The notes beneath the pieces are model-generated. The model worked only from the letters and a program-made list of their open reading frames with translations, was not told the origin of the DNA and made no database searches. This document shows, piece by piece, positions 17,235 through 23,702 of a stretch of DNA of 38,275 nt; positions within the stretch are counted from its first letter, which is position 1, and each line of letters starts with the position of its first letter. Source of the stretch: Pseudarthrobacter sulfonivorans. Its GTDB lineage: Bacteria; Actinomycetota; Actinomycetes; Actinomycetales; Micrococcaceae. Location: NCBI RefSeq assembly GCF_014712225.1, contig NZ_JACXBW010000026.1:1-38275 (forward strand). Reading direction: 5' to 3'. The translations under genes and the position numbers were made by a program.

Positions 17235-17837
17235 ATGGGCATCATCGTCGCGAACCTGTTCATCACCCTCGACGGGGTCTACCAGGCGCCCGGCGGGCGC
17301 GAGGAAGACCCTGAAGGCGGTTTCGCCTACGGCGGCTGGCAGGCGCCGGTGTCCGATGACGAGGCCGGCGCGGCCATCACCGAGGAGATCGGCCGCATCG
17401 ACGCCCTGCTGCTCGGGCGGAAGACCTACGACATCTTTGCGGCCTTCTGGCCGCACCAGTCCGACGAGATCGGCGGCAAGCTCAACAGGGTGCCCAAGTT
17501 CGTCGTCTCGGACACCCTGACGGCTCCGGGCTGGGAGGGCACAACGGTGCTGCCGGATGCCGAGGCCGCCGGCAGGCTGCGGGAGGAGTACGGCGAGGTG
17601 CACATGTTTGGCAGCGGCGTCCTCATCCGTTCACTGCTCGAGGCCGATCTCCTGGACCGCCTCCACCTCTGGCTGTATCCGATCACCCTCGGCCAGGGCA
17701 AGCGTCTCTTCGACGCCTGGCCCATCCCGGCTACCTTCCGCCTCACGGAGCCGGCCCGCACGTTCCCGAAGGGGGCAGTGTCCCTGGTCTACGAGCGCGC
17801 GGGCGACGTCCAGACGCAGGAGATGGCGGCAAGCTAG
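17235..17837 (+). CDS. Dihydrofolate reductase family (RibD C-terminal-like) protein
   Basis: This 200-residue protein has the RibD C-terminal/DHFR-like fold: N-terminal IVANLFITLDGVYQAPGG, central DALLLGRKTYDIFAAFWP, VHMFGSGVLIRSLLEADLLD, and LYPITLGQGKRLFD near the end. These match NADPH-binding reductases of the YyaP/YwjB type, which are mostly uncharacterised. It is too short and lacks the deaminase domain of true RibD. The ribosome site is weak (GGTGG directly before the ATG). It is followed 17 bp later by a strong terminator hairpin and is divergent from the ligase gene. Physiological role not known. Confidence 0.9.
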   Translation: MGIIVANLFITLDGVYQAPGGREEDPEGGFAYGGWQAPVSDDEAGAAITEEIGRIDALLLGRKTYDIFAAFWPHQSDEIGGKLNRVPKFVVSDTLTAPGWEGTTVLPDAEAAGRLREEYGEVHMFGSGVLIRSLLEADLLDRLHLWLYPITLGQGKRLFDAWPIPATFRLTEPARTFPKGAVSLVYERAGDVQTQEMAAS

Positions 17838-17854
17838 CATCCCACGGCACACAA

Positions 17855-17884
17855 AAACCGGCCCAGCGGATGCTGGACCGGTTT
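17855..17884. terminator. Bidirectional intrinsic terminator
   Basis: A 13-bp stem with one mismatch pairs 17855-17867 with 17872-17884 around the loop GGAT. It has A residues on its left flank and T residues on its right, so it can work on both strands. It sits just after the RibD-like gene and beyond the end of groEL. Confidence 0.8.
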
Positions 17885-17906
17885 CTGTAGCGACTGTCAG
17901 CGGGCC

Positions 17907-18005
17907 TGGGCCCACGCCGTCAGGGTTCCCTGACCTCGCGAAGCGAGACTTGGGAGCCGGCGGGTGGGCCCACGCCGTCAGGGTTCCCTGACCTCGCGAA
18001 GCGAG
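17907..18005. repeat. Two copies of a 41-bp double-hairpin element
   Basis: Identical 41-bp units lie at 17907-17947 and 17965-18005, 58 bp apart start to start. Each holds two adjacent hairpins: GTCAGGG-TT-CCCTGAC (17919-17934 and 17977-17992) and CTCGC-GAA-GCGAG (17935-17947 and 17993-18005). The element lies just downstream of the groEL stop. Its duplicated, folded nature suggests a dispersed intergenic element or a tandem transcript-end structure. Confidence 0.85.
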
Positions 18006-18024
18006 GTGAGGGTGACGGTGGGGA

Positions 18025-19635
18025 CTAGTGGCTGTGGCCTGCGTGCTCGTCTTCGTCAGCGGGCTTCTCCACCACGAGGGTCTCGGTGGTGAGGACCAGC
18101 GCGGCGATTGAAGCAGCGTTGCGCAGGGCTGCACGGGTGACCTTGACCGGGTCGATGACACCGGCGGCGATCAGGTCTTCGTACTCGCCCGACTTGGCGT
18201 TGAAGCCGTTGTTGGTTTCGAGGTCGGCAACCTTGGCGGTGACAACGTAGCCGTCGAAGCCGGCGTTCTGGGCAATCCAGCGTAGCGGCTGGACCAGCGC
18301 GCGGCGGACGATGCCCACAGCAGCGGCGGCGTCGCCTTCGAGGGCCTTCACTGCGGGATCCTCGTCGAGGGCCTTCAGTGCGTGGATGAGGGCGGAACCG
18401 CCACCGGCCACGATGCCTTCTTCGAGGGCGGCGCGGGTGGAGGACACTGCATCTTCGATGCGGTGCTTCTTTTCCTTCAGCTCAACCTCGGTGGCTGCGC
18501 CAACCTTGATCACGCCGATGCCGCCGGCCAGCTTGGCCAGGCGCTCCTGGAGCTTTTCCCTGTCCCAGTCGGAGTCGGTGCGGGTCAGCTCGGCGCGCAG
18601 CTGGGAAACCCGGGCTGCGACGTCTTCTGCGGAACCGGCGCCGTCAACGATGGTGGTGTTGTCCTTGGTGACCGTGATGCGGCGGGCGGTACCCAGCACC
18701 TCCAGGCCGACGGTGTCCAGGCTGAGGCCCAGTTCCGGGGAGACAACCTGCGCACCTGTGAGGGTGGCGATGTCCTGCAGCATGGCCTTGCGGCGGTCGC
18801 CGAAGCCCGGGGCCTTGACGGCAACCACGTTCAGGGTGCCGCGGATGCGGTTGACGATCAGGGTGGACAGGGCCTCGCCCTCGACGTCTTCGGCAATGAT
18901 GAAGAGCGGCTTGGAGCTCTGCAGCGCCTTTTCCAGCAGCGGCAGGAAGTCCTGCACGGAGGAGATCTTGCCCTGGTTGATCAGGATGAGGGCGTCCTCG
19001 AGGACGGCTTCCTGGCGCTCGGAGTCGGTGACGAAGTACGGGGACAGGTAGCCCTTGTCGAACTGCATGCCCTCGGTGAGGACCAACTCGGTCTGCGTGG
19101 TGGAGGATTCCTCAATGGTGATCACACCATCCTTGCCGACCTTGCCGAACGCCTCGGCGAGGAGCTCGCCGATTTCGTCGCTCTGGGCGGAAATGGCGGC
19201 CACGTTGGCAACCTGGGTGCCTTCAACCGGGCGTGCGTTCTCCAGCAGGCGGGCTGCAACGGCTTCAACGGAAACCTCGATGCCGCGCTTGATCTGGCCC
19301 GGAGCGGCGCCAGCCGCAACGTTGCGCAGGCCTTCCTTGACCAGGGCCTGGGCCAGGACGGTGGCCGTGGTGGTGCCGTCGCCGGCCACATCGTTGGTCT
19401 TGGTGGCTACTTCCTTGGCCAGCTGCGCGCCGAGGTTTTCGTACGGGTCATCAAGCTCAATTTCGCGGGCGATGGTGACGCCGTCGTTGGTGATGGTGGG
19501 TGCCCCCCACTTTTTGTCGAGGACAACGTTGCGGCCGCGGGGGCCGAGCGTCACCTTGACAGTGTTGGCGAGCTTATCGATGCCGGCTTCGAGCGACCGG
19601 CGTGCAGCGTCATTAAACGCAAGCTGCTTTGCCAT
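18025..19635 (-). CDS. groEL: Chaperonin GroEL (His-rich-tail type)
   Basis: This 536-residue 60-kDa chaperonin folds proteins inside its ATP-driven ring with the GroES lid. It shows the ATP-binding blocks VTLGPRGRNVVLDK and NDVAGDGTTTATVLA (about 80-95) and the apical domain and hinge (VKAPGFGDRRKAML). Its C-terminus ends in DEDEHAGHSH rather than a GGM repeat. A histidine-containing tail is the mark of the actinobacterial GroEL1 type, which is usually the copy linked to groES; a second groEL may exist elsewhere. The ATG has AAAGGA seven bases upstream, and groES precedes it by 76 bp on the same strand. HrcA/CIRCE control is expected. Confidence 0.98.
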   Translation of the reverse strand: MAKQLAFNDAARRSLEAGIDKLANTVKVTLGPRGRNVVLDKKWGAPTITNDGVTIAREIELDDPYENLGAQLAKEVATKTNDVAGDGTTTATVLAQALVKEGLRNVAAGAAPGQIKRGIEVSVEAVAARLLENARPVEGTQVANVAAISAQSDEIGELLAEAFGKVGKDGVITIEESSTTQTELVLTEGMQFDKGYLSPYFVTDSERQEAVLEDALILINQGKISSVQDFLPLLEKALQSSKPLFIIAEDVEGEALSTLIVNRIRGTLNVVAVKAPGFGDRRKAMLQDIATLTGAQVVSPELGLSLDTVGLEVLGTARRITVTKDNTTIVDGAGSAEDVAARVSQLRAELTRTDSDWDREKLQERLAKLAGGIGVIKVGAATEVELKEKKHRIEDAVSSTRAALEEGIVAGGGSALIHALKALDEDPAVKALEGDAAAAVGIVRRALVQPLRWIAQNAGFDGYVVTAKVADLETNNGFNAKSGEYEDLIAAGVIDPVKVTRAALRNAASIAALVLTTETLVVEKPADEDEHAGHSH

Positions 19636-19711
19636 GGTTTTGTCCTTTCAAGACAGAACCCCGCGCAGCTGACCAGCGGGATGCATGGTCAGCGGCACGG
19701 GGATCCAAAAG

Positions 19712-20005
19712 TTACTTTACGACGATCGCCAGAACGTCGCGGGCGGACAGCACGAGGTACTCGGTGCCGCCGGTCTTGACTTCGGTTCCACCGTACTTGG
19801 AGTAGATAACAACGTCGCCAACGGCCACGTCGACCGGGACGCGGTTGCCGTCTTCGAAGCGGCCGGGGCCTACTGCGACAACTTCGCCTTCCTGCGGCTT
19901 CTCCTGTGCGGAGTCCGGGATGACCAGGCCGGAAGCCGTGGTCTGCTCGGCTTCGAGCGGGCGGACAACAATACGATCCTCAAGAGGCTTAATAGAGACC
20001 GACAC
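19712..20005 (-). CDS. groES: Co-chaperonin GroES
   Basis: This 97-residue lid protein of the GroEL chaperonin begins SVSIKPLEDRIVVRPLEAE and contains the mobile-loop region EQTTASGLVIPDSA. PQEGEVVAVGPG and VIYSKYGGTEVKTGGTEYLVL complete the family signature and the usual length. The GTG at 20003-20005 is chosen because AAGGAGAGG stands five bases before it; an in-frame ATG at 20036-20038 has no ribosome site. The leader from the predicted promoter is about 139 bases and contains one CIRCE. It is co-transcribed with groEL. Confidence 0.97.
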   Translation of the reverse strand: MSVSIKPLEDRIVVRPLEAEQTTASGLVIPDSAQEKPQEGEVVAVGPGRFEDGNRVPVDVAVGDVVIYSKYGGTEVKTGGTEYLVLSARDVLAIVVK

Positions 20006-20118
20006 TCGGACCTCTCCTTCTACGTCAGCAAAATTCATGGACAGTTGAGCTGCTTCGCCGTGGCTGGCAAACCGTCGTCGCGGTGCCGGCAGCAGCCTGG
20101 CTGGCAGCTCTTCATGTG

Positions 20119-20145
20119 TTAGCACCCTCCTAGGGAGAGTGCTAA
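20119..20145. promoter_or_regulatory. CIRCE operator (proximal)
   Basis: The layout is 9-9-9: TTAGCACCC, nine bases, GAGTGCTAA. It matches the CIRCE consensus TTAGCACTC-N9-GAGTGCTAA except for one base. It covers the predicted transcription start and early leader of groES, the usual place for HrcA repression. Confidence 0.9.
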
Positions 20146-20150
20146 TGACG

Positions 20151-20179
20151 ACTCTATGTACTCGTTAGCACTCGGTCAA
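20151..20179 (-). promoter_or_regulatory. groES-groEL promoter
   Basis: On the minus strand TTGACC (20174-20179) and TAGAGT (20151-20156) are spaced by 17 bases, a good housekeeping sigma match. The -35 lies within the distal CIRCE, and the start point (about 20144) falls in the proximal one. Confidence 0.75.
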
Positions 20180-20191
20180 GGCGAGTGCCAG
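20165..20191. promoter_or_regulatory. CIRCE operator (distal)
   Basis: TTAGCACTC, nine bases, GAGTGCCAG: the left arm is perfect and the right arm differs at its last two bases. It overlaps the -35 hexamer of the groES promoter. Confidence 0.88.
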
Positions 20192-20232
20192 AATTATGTC
20201 CCTGGTGAACAGCCCCCGTGTAGATTGGGGCG

Positions 20233-21165
20233 GTGCGAGCCGCCGTGTACCTGACCCTTGCCACCCTGTTTTGGGCGGGCAACTTCGTGGTGGGCCAGGC
20301 CGCCATGAAAACCATGCAGCCCCTTCAGCTGACTTACTGGCGCTGGGCTTTGGCCGCTGTCCCGCTGCTGGTGCTGGCCCATGCGGTGGAACGTCCCGAC
20401 TGGCGCGCGGTCCTTCGCCGCTGGCCGGCTCTGCTGCTCCTGAGCGCCTTGGGCATGAGCGCTTACACGCTGTTGCTCTACAGCGCGCTCGGGCACACCT
20501 CGGCCCTCAACGCCTCGCTGGTGACGGCCGCGAACCCGGCTCTGATCATGGTCATGGCCGTCATACTGCTTCAGGACAGGCCCGGCCCGCTGAGCTGGGT
20601 GGGCGTTGTCCTGGGTCTCCTGGGCGTCGTACTGGTTCTCACCGGCGGCGACCTCGGGCGGCTTCTGACTTTCTCCATCGGCGCCGGCGAACTGCTGATC
20701 CTGGCCGCCATTACCGTGTGGGGCTTCTACACGATTCTTGCCCGCAGGCTTTCCATTCCCGCCATCACGTCAACTGCGGTTCAGGTGGCCATGGCAGCGG
20801 TTGTCCTCACCCCTTTCGCCCTGGCGGCGGGGGCCGGGCTGCCGTCCACCCCTGCAGAGGGCTGGTCCCTGGCTTACATCGTCCTGTTTCCCTCGCTGGG
20901 TTCCTATCTCCTCTGGAACCTCGCCCTGAAAAGCACGTCGGCGGCGAACGCCGGCAACTATCTGAACCTCATCGCCGTGTTCACCGCCATCATGACCGTG
21001 GTGATGGGTCAGCCCATCACCGTTCCGCAGATACTGGGCGGAATACTGGTCATTTCAGGGGTGCTGCTCACGAGCGCCGGGAGGGCACCTCAGCGTCCGA
21101 GGTCGTCGAAATCGACGTCCTCGTCGCCGTCGTTCCCGTCCTTGAAGGTGCCGCGCCGCAAATAA
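20233..21165 (+). CDS. DMT superfamily (EamA) transporter
   Basis: This 310-residue protein has about ten membrane helices in two EamA repeats: LTLATLFWAGNFVVGQAAM opens the first and GAGELLILAAITVWGFYTIL the second. The inverted-repeat layout is that of drug/metabolite exporters such as RhtA or YdcZ types; the substrate cannot be read from sequence. The GTG start follows GGGG very closely, so the translation start is a moderate-confidence choice. The hydrophilic C-terminal tail (RAPQRPRSSKSTSSSPSFP) is encoded in a 76-bp antisense overlap with the next gene. It lies 42 bp from the distal CIRCE and reads away from groES. Confidence 0.9.
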   Translation: MRAAVYLTLATLFWAGNFVVGQAAMKTMQPLQLTYWRWALAAVPLLVLAHAVERPDWRAVLRRWPALLLLSALGMSAYTLLLYSALGHTSALNASLVTAANPALIMVMAVILLQDRPGPLSWVGVVLGLLGVVLVLTGGDLGRLLTFSIGAGELLILAAITVWGFYTILARRLSIPAITSTAVQVAMAAVVLTPFALAAGAGLPSTPAEGWSLAYIVLFPSLGSYLLWNLALKSTSAANAGNYLNLIAVFTAIMTVVMGQPITVPQILGGILVISGVLLTSAGRAPQRPRSSKSTSSSPSFPSLKVPRRK

Positions 21166-21470
21166 AGCACGACGGCGCCCCCTAGGGCTGCGAGCAGCGA
21201 GAGCACCAGCAGGATGACGCCGCCCAGCCGGGCGCCGCTGTAGAGGTTGCGGATGTCGCGGGCTTCGTCGGTTGCGTCCTGGATGTCCTTGCCGCCTACG
21301 GAATAGACGGTGGCATTGAAGGTGTCCAGGAAGAAGATGATCACCAGCAGGGCGATGCAGACAATCGCTATGGCGGACCCTGCAATCAGGGCGGGGCGGG
21401 CAATCTTCACCAGATCCGTGCGGCTGTTTCGGGGCGGTCCGGACGGCTGGGTGCCTGCGCTGTCTTCCAT
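21090..21470 (-). CDS. Small two-helix membrane protein
   Basis: In this 126-residue protein a first membrane helix (about residues 23-47, PALIAGSAIAIVCIALLVII) and a second (about 82-106, GVILLVLSLLAALGGAVVLYL) flank a polar loop. The C-terminus is acidic (DGDEDVDFDDLG). No family is recognised. The ATG at 21468-21470 is favoured over the 62-residue upstream extension, which lies in the 5' region of the divergent methyltransferase gene. Its 3' end overlaps the convergent DMT transporter gene by 76 bp. Confidence 0.75.
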   Translation of the reverse strand: MEDSAGTQPSGPPRNSRTDLVKIARPALIAGSAIAIVCIALLVIIFFLDTFNATVYSVGGKDIQDATDEARDIRNLYSGARLGGVILLVLSLLAALGGAVVLYLRRGTFKDGNDGDEDVDFDDLGR

Positions 21471-21524
21471 GTCTTCAACCCTAGCCGGAACCGGCGCTTG
21501 GCCACCTCCACTAGGCTTGAACCC

Positions 21525-22760
21525 ATGTCTCAAGCACCGCAGGAACAGATCGCCCCACTGCTGACGAGCGAGGGTTGGGAGCTGCTGGCATCCCTGGGGC
21601 CGTACCGCGAGGACGAGGCGTTCGAGCTTAATTCGACGCTCCGGAAGGCCGGCCACTCCCCCGAACTCGTCTCAGCCGTGCTCACCCAGTCCAGGCTGCG
21701 CACCAAGGCTGAGCTGAAGTTCGGCGAGTTCGCCAGGAGCATGCTTTTCACCCAGGCGGGCCTCGAGCAGGCCACCCGGCTTAACGTTGCCGCCCGGCAT
21801 GCGGAGCGGTTCGCGCAGGCGGGCATCCGCCATGTGGCGGATCTCGGCTGCGGGCTGGCAGCCGACTCCCTGGCGCTGGCATCGATGGACATCACGGTCA
21901 CGGCAGTGGAGATGGACGAAACCACCGCGGCCTGCGCCACCGTCAACCTCATCCCGTTTCCCAACGCCACCGTGGTGCATTCCGACGCCACGACGGTTCC
22001 GCTGGACGGGATCGACGGCGTCTGGCTGGATCCCGCCCGCCGGGTCACCTCCACCTCGGGCACCAAGCGGATCTGGGATCCCGAGGCGTTCTCGCCGCCG
22101 CTGTCCTTTGTGGAATCGCTCGCCGCCACCGGACGGGCTGTCGGCGTCAAAATGGGTCCCGGGATGCCGCACGAATCAGTCCCTGCCGGCTGCGAGGCGC
22201 AGTGGGTCTCGGTGGGCGGCGACGTCACCGAAGTGACCCTCTGGTTCAATTCCGTCAGCCGGCCCGGTATCCGCCGCGCTGCCCTGCTTCTCGGGCCGCA
22301 GGGTGCCGCCGAGATCACCAGTGCCGAGGATTTCGACGGCGGTCCCACAGCGCCGGTGGGTCCGGCAGAGGGCTACCTGTACGAGCCGGACGGCGCGGTG
22401 ATCCGCGCAGGTTTGGTTGCCGACGTCGCGCTTCAACTGTGCGGGCACCTGCTGGATGAACACATCGCCTACATCTGCGCCCCGAACCGGCTGGACACGC
22501 CCTTCGCCCGCGCCTACAGGGTTCTGGAGGTGATGCCGTACAACGTCAAGGCGCTCAAGGCCTGGGTCAAGGACCACGGCATCACGGTGCTGGACATCAA
22601 GAAACGCGGCATGTCCGTCACTCCGGAAGAACTGCGGAAGCAGCTGCTCCCAGGCGGCAAGGCCGGTTACCGGAACAAAAAGGCCGGAACCAGGACGGCC
22701 ACCCTGGTCCTGACCCGCATCGGGGAGGACCGGGTGGCCATCTCGGTGCAACCCGTCTAA
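21525..22760 (+). CDS. Class I SAM-dependent methyltransferase with THUMP-like C-terminal domain
   Basis: In this 411-residue protein a helical N-terminal region is followed by a Rossmann methyltransferase core: VADLGCGLAADSLAL (about 104-118) binds S-adenosylmethionine, with acidic VEMDE at the end of strand 2, and GVWLDPARR occupies the catalytic-loop position. The C-terminal part (KKRGMSVTPEELRKQLLPGG) fits the THUMP-like domain annotated in actinobacterial relatives. An RNA substrate is plausible but unproven. The ATG has no strong ribosome site; the in-frame ATG nine codons upstream is less likely. It is divergent from the small membrane protein gene. Confidence 0.88.
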   Translation: MSQAPQEQIAPLLTSEGWELLASLGPYREDEAFELNSTLRKAGHSPELVSAVLTQSRLRTKAELKFGEFARSMLFTQAGLEQATRLNVAARHAERFAQAGIRHVADLGCGLAADSLALASMDITVTAVEMDETTAACATVNLIPFPNATVVHSDATTVPLDGIDGVWLDPARRVTSTSGTKRIWDPEAFSPPLSFVESLAATGRAVGVKMGPGMPHESVPAGCEAQWVSVGGDVTEVTLWFNSVSRPGIRRAALLLGPQGAAEITSAEDFDGGPTAPVGPAEGYLYEPDGAVIRAGLVADVALQLCGHLLDEHIAYICAPNRLDTPFARAYRVLEVMPYNVKALKAWVKDHGITVLDIKKRGMSVTPEELRKQLLPGGKAGYRNKKAGTRTATLVLTRIGEDRVAISVQPV

Positions 22761-22796
22761 TCCTTCGACTACCGGGTGCCCCCTACTCGGCGCGCG

Positions 22797-23615
22797 CTAC
22801 TGGGCGCGCATGAAGTCCTCAGCGGCGCGGACCTGCTCGGCGGTGGGACGCACCCCGGTGTAGAGGACAAACTGCTCGAGCGCTTGGATGGTGGCCACCT
22901 CGGCACCGGTGATGACCTGTTTCCCGGCAGTACGCGCGGCCTTGACCAGGGGCGTTTCGGCCGGCAGCGCCACGACGTCGAACACCACTTTGGCCGCCGC
23001 GATGGCGTCCTCGGGGAAGGACAGTGAGTCGACGTCGGGACCCCCGGCCATCCCGATGGGGGTGACGTTGATGATCAGGTCGGCGGTGCCGCCGTCGAGC
23101 GCTGCCCGCCACTGGAAGCCGTACTGTTCCGCGAGCGCCCGGCCGGTGGTTTCGTTCCGGGCGATGACGGTGACGTCGGAAAATCCGGCGTCACGCAATG
23201 CTGCGACCGTGGCTTTGGCCATCCCGCCTGCGCCCTGGACCAGCACCGAGTACTCCGTGGGCACGGCGTTGCTCTTCAGCAGCTGTTCGATGGCCGTGTA
23301 GTCCGTGTTGTAGGCCTTGAGGTGGCCGTCGGTGTTCACGATCGTGTTGACCGAATCGATGGCTTTGGCGGAAGGGTCCAGCTCATCGATGAGGGCCATC
23401 ACGTCCTCCTTGTAGGGCATGGACACAGCGCAGCCGCGGATCCCCAGGCCCCGGACGCCGGCAATGGCCTGGGCCAGATCGGTGGGGGCAAACGCCTTGT
23501 AGATCCAGTTCAGGTCCAGCTGCTCGTAGAGGTGGTTGTGGAACCGGGTTCCGTTGTTGCTGGGCCGGGCCGACAGCGAGATGCAGAGGGTCATGTCTTT
23601 ATTCAGAATGGGCAC
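22797..23615 (-). CDS. Shikimate 5-dehydrogenase-like protein (SdhL/HI0607 type)
   Basis: The 272-residue protein has an N-terminal substrate domain with SARPSNNGTRFHN, GCAVSMPYKE (Lys about 69) and an NTDY block containing Asp about 105. A Rossmann domain with VQGAGGMAKATVAAL (about 126-140) binds NADP. This is the SdhL-type paralogue, not AroE of the main shikimate pathway; such paralogues often show low activity on shikimate. I chose the GTG at 23613-23615 because family members conserve the ILNKD start and GGAGGAAGG lies 12 bases upstream; an ATG at 23592-23594 is possible. The reading frame continues upstream into the 66-bp inverted repeat, but that stretch is not coding. It lies downstream of the NagZ-like gene on the same strand. 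Confidence 0.88.
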   Translation of the reverse strand: MPILNKDMTLCISLSARPSNNGTRFHNHLYEQLDLNWIYKAFAPTDLAQAIAGVRGLGIRGCAVSMPYKEDVMALIDELDPSAKAIDSVNTIVNTDGHLKAYNTDYTAIEQLLKSNAVPTEYSVLVQGAGGMAKATVAALRDAGFSDVTVIARNETTGRALAEQYGFQWRAALDGGTADLIINVTPIGMAGGPDVDSLSFPEDAIAAAKVVFDVVALPAETPLVKAARTAGKQVITGAEVATIQALEQFVLYTGVRPTAEQVRAAEDFMRAQ

Positions 23616-23636
23616 GTCACCATTAAACCTTCCTCC

Positions 23637-23702
23637 CCCAACTAGGTAGCAGCTGATGTCGTTTTGGACACTCAAAACGACATCAGCTGCTACTTAGTTG
23701 GG
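23637..23702. repeat. 66-bp near-perfect inverted repeat
   Basis: Two 30-base arms (23637-23666 and 23673-23702) differ at one position, which still forms a G-U pair in RNA, around a 6-base loop GACACT. It ends 1 base from the stop codon of the NagZ-like gene and is followed, on the minus strand, by the ribosome site of the shikimate dehydrogenase-like gene. There is no U-tract, so it is not a standard terminator. Confidence 0.92.

Noticed and set aside
17907..18005. Attachment-site repeats of an integrated element
   Set aside because: The copies are only 58 bp apart, enclose nothing, and no integrase or tRNA gene is near.
20036..20038. Upstream ATG as the groES start
   Set aside because: There is no ribosome site before it, whereas AAGGAGAGG precedes the GTG at 20003-20005, which also gives the usual GroES length.
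23616..23675. N-terminal extension of the shikimate dehydrogenase-like protein, and a matching plus-strand ORF from 23664
   Set aside because: Both are read-through of the inverted repeat, which encodes the same peptide on each strand; the conserved family start lies after it.
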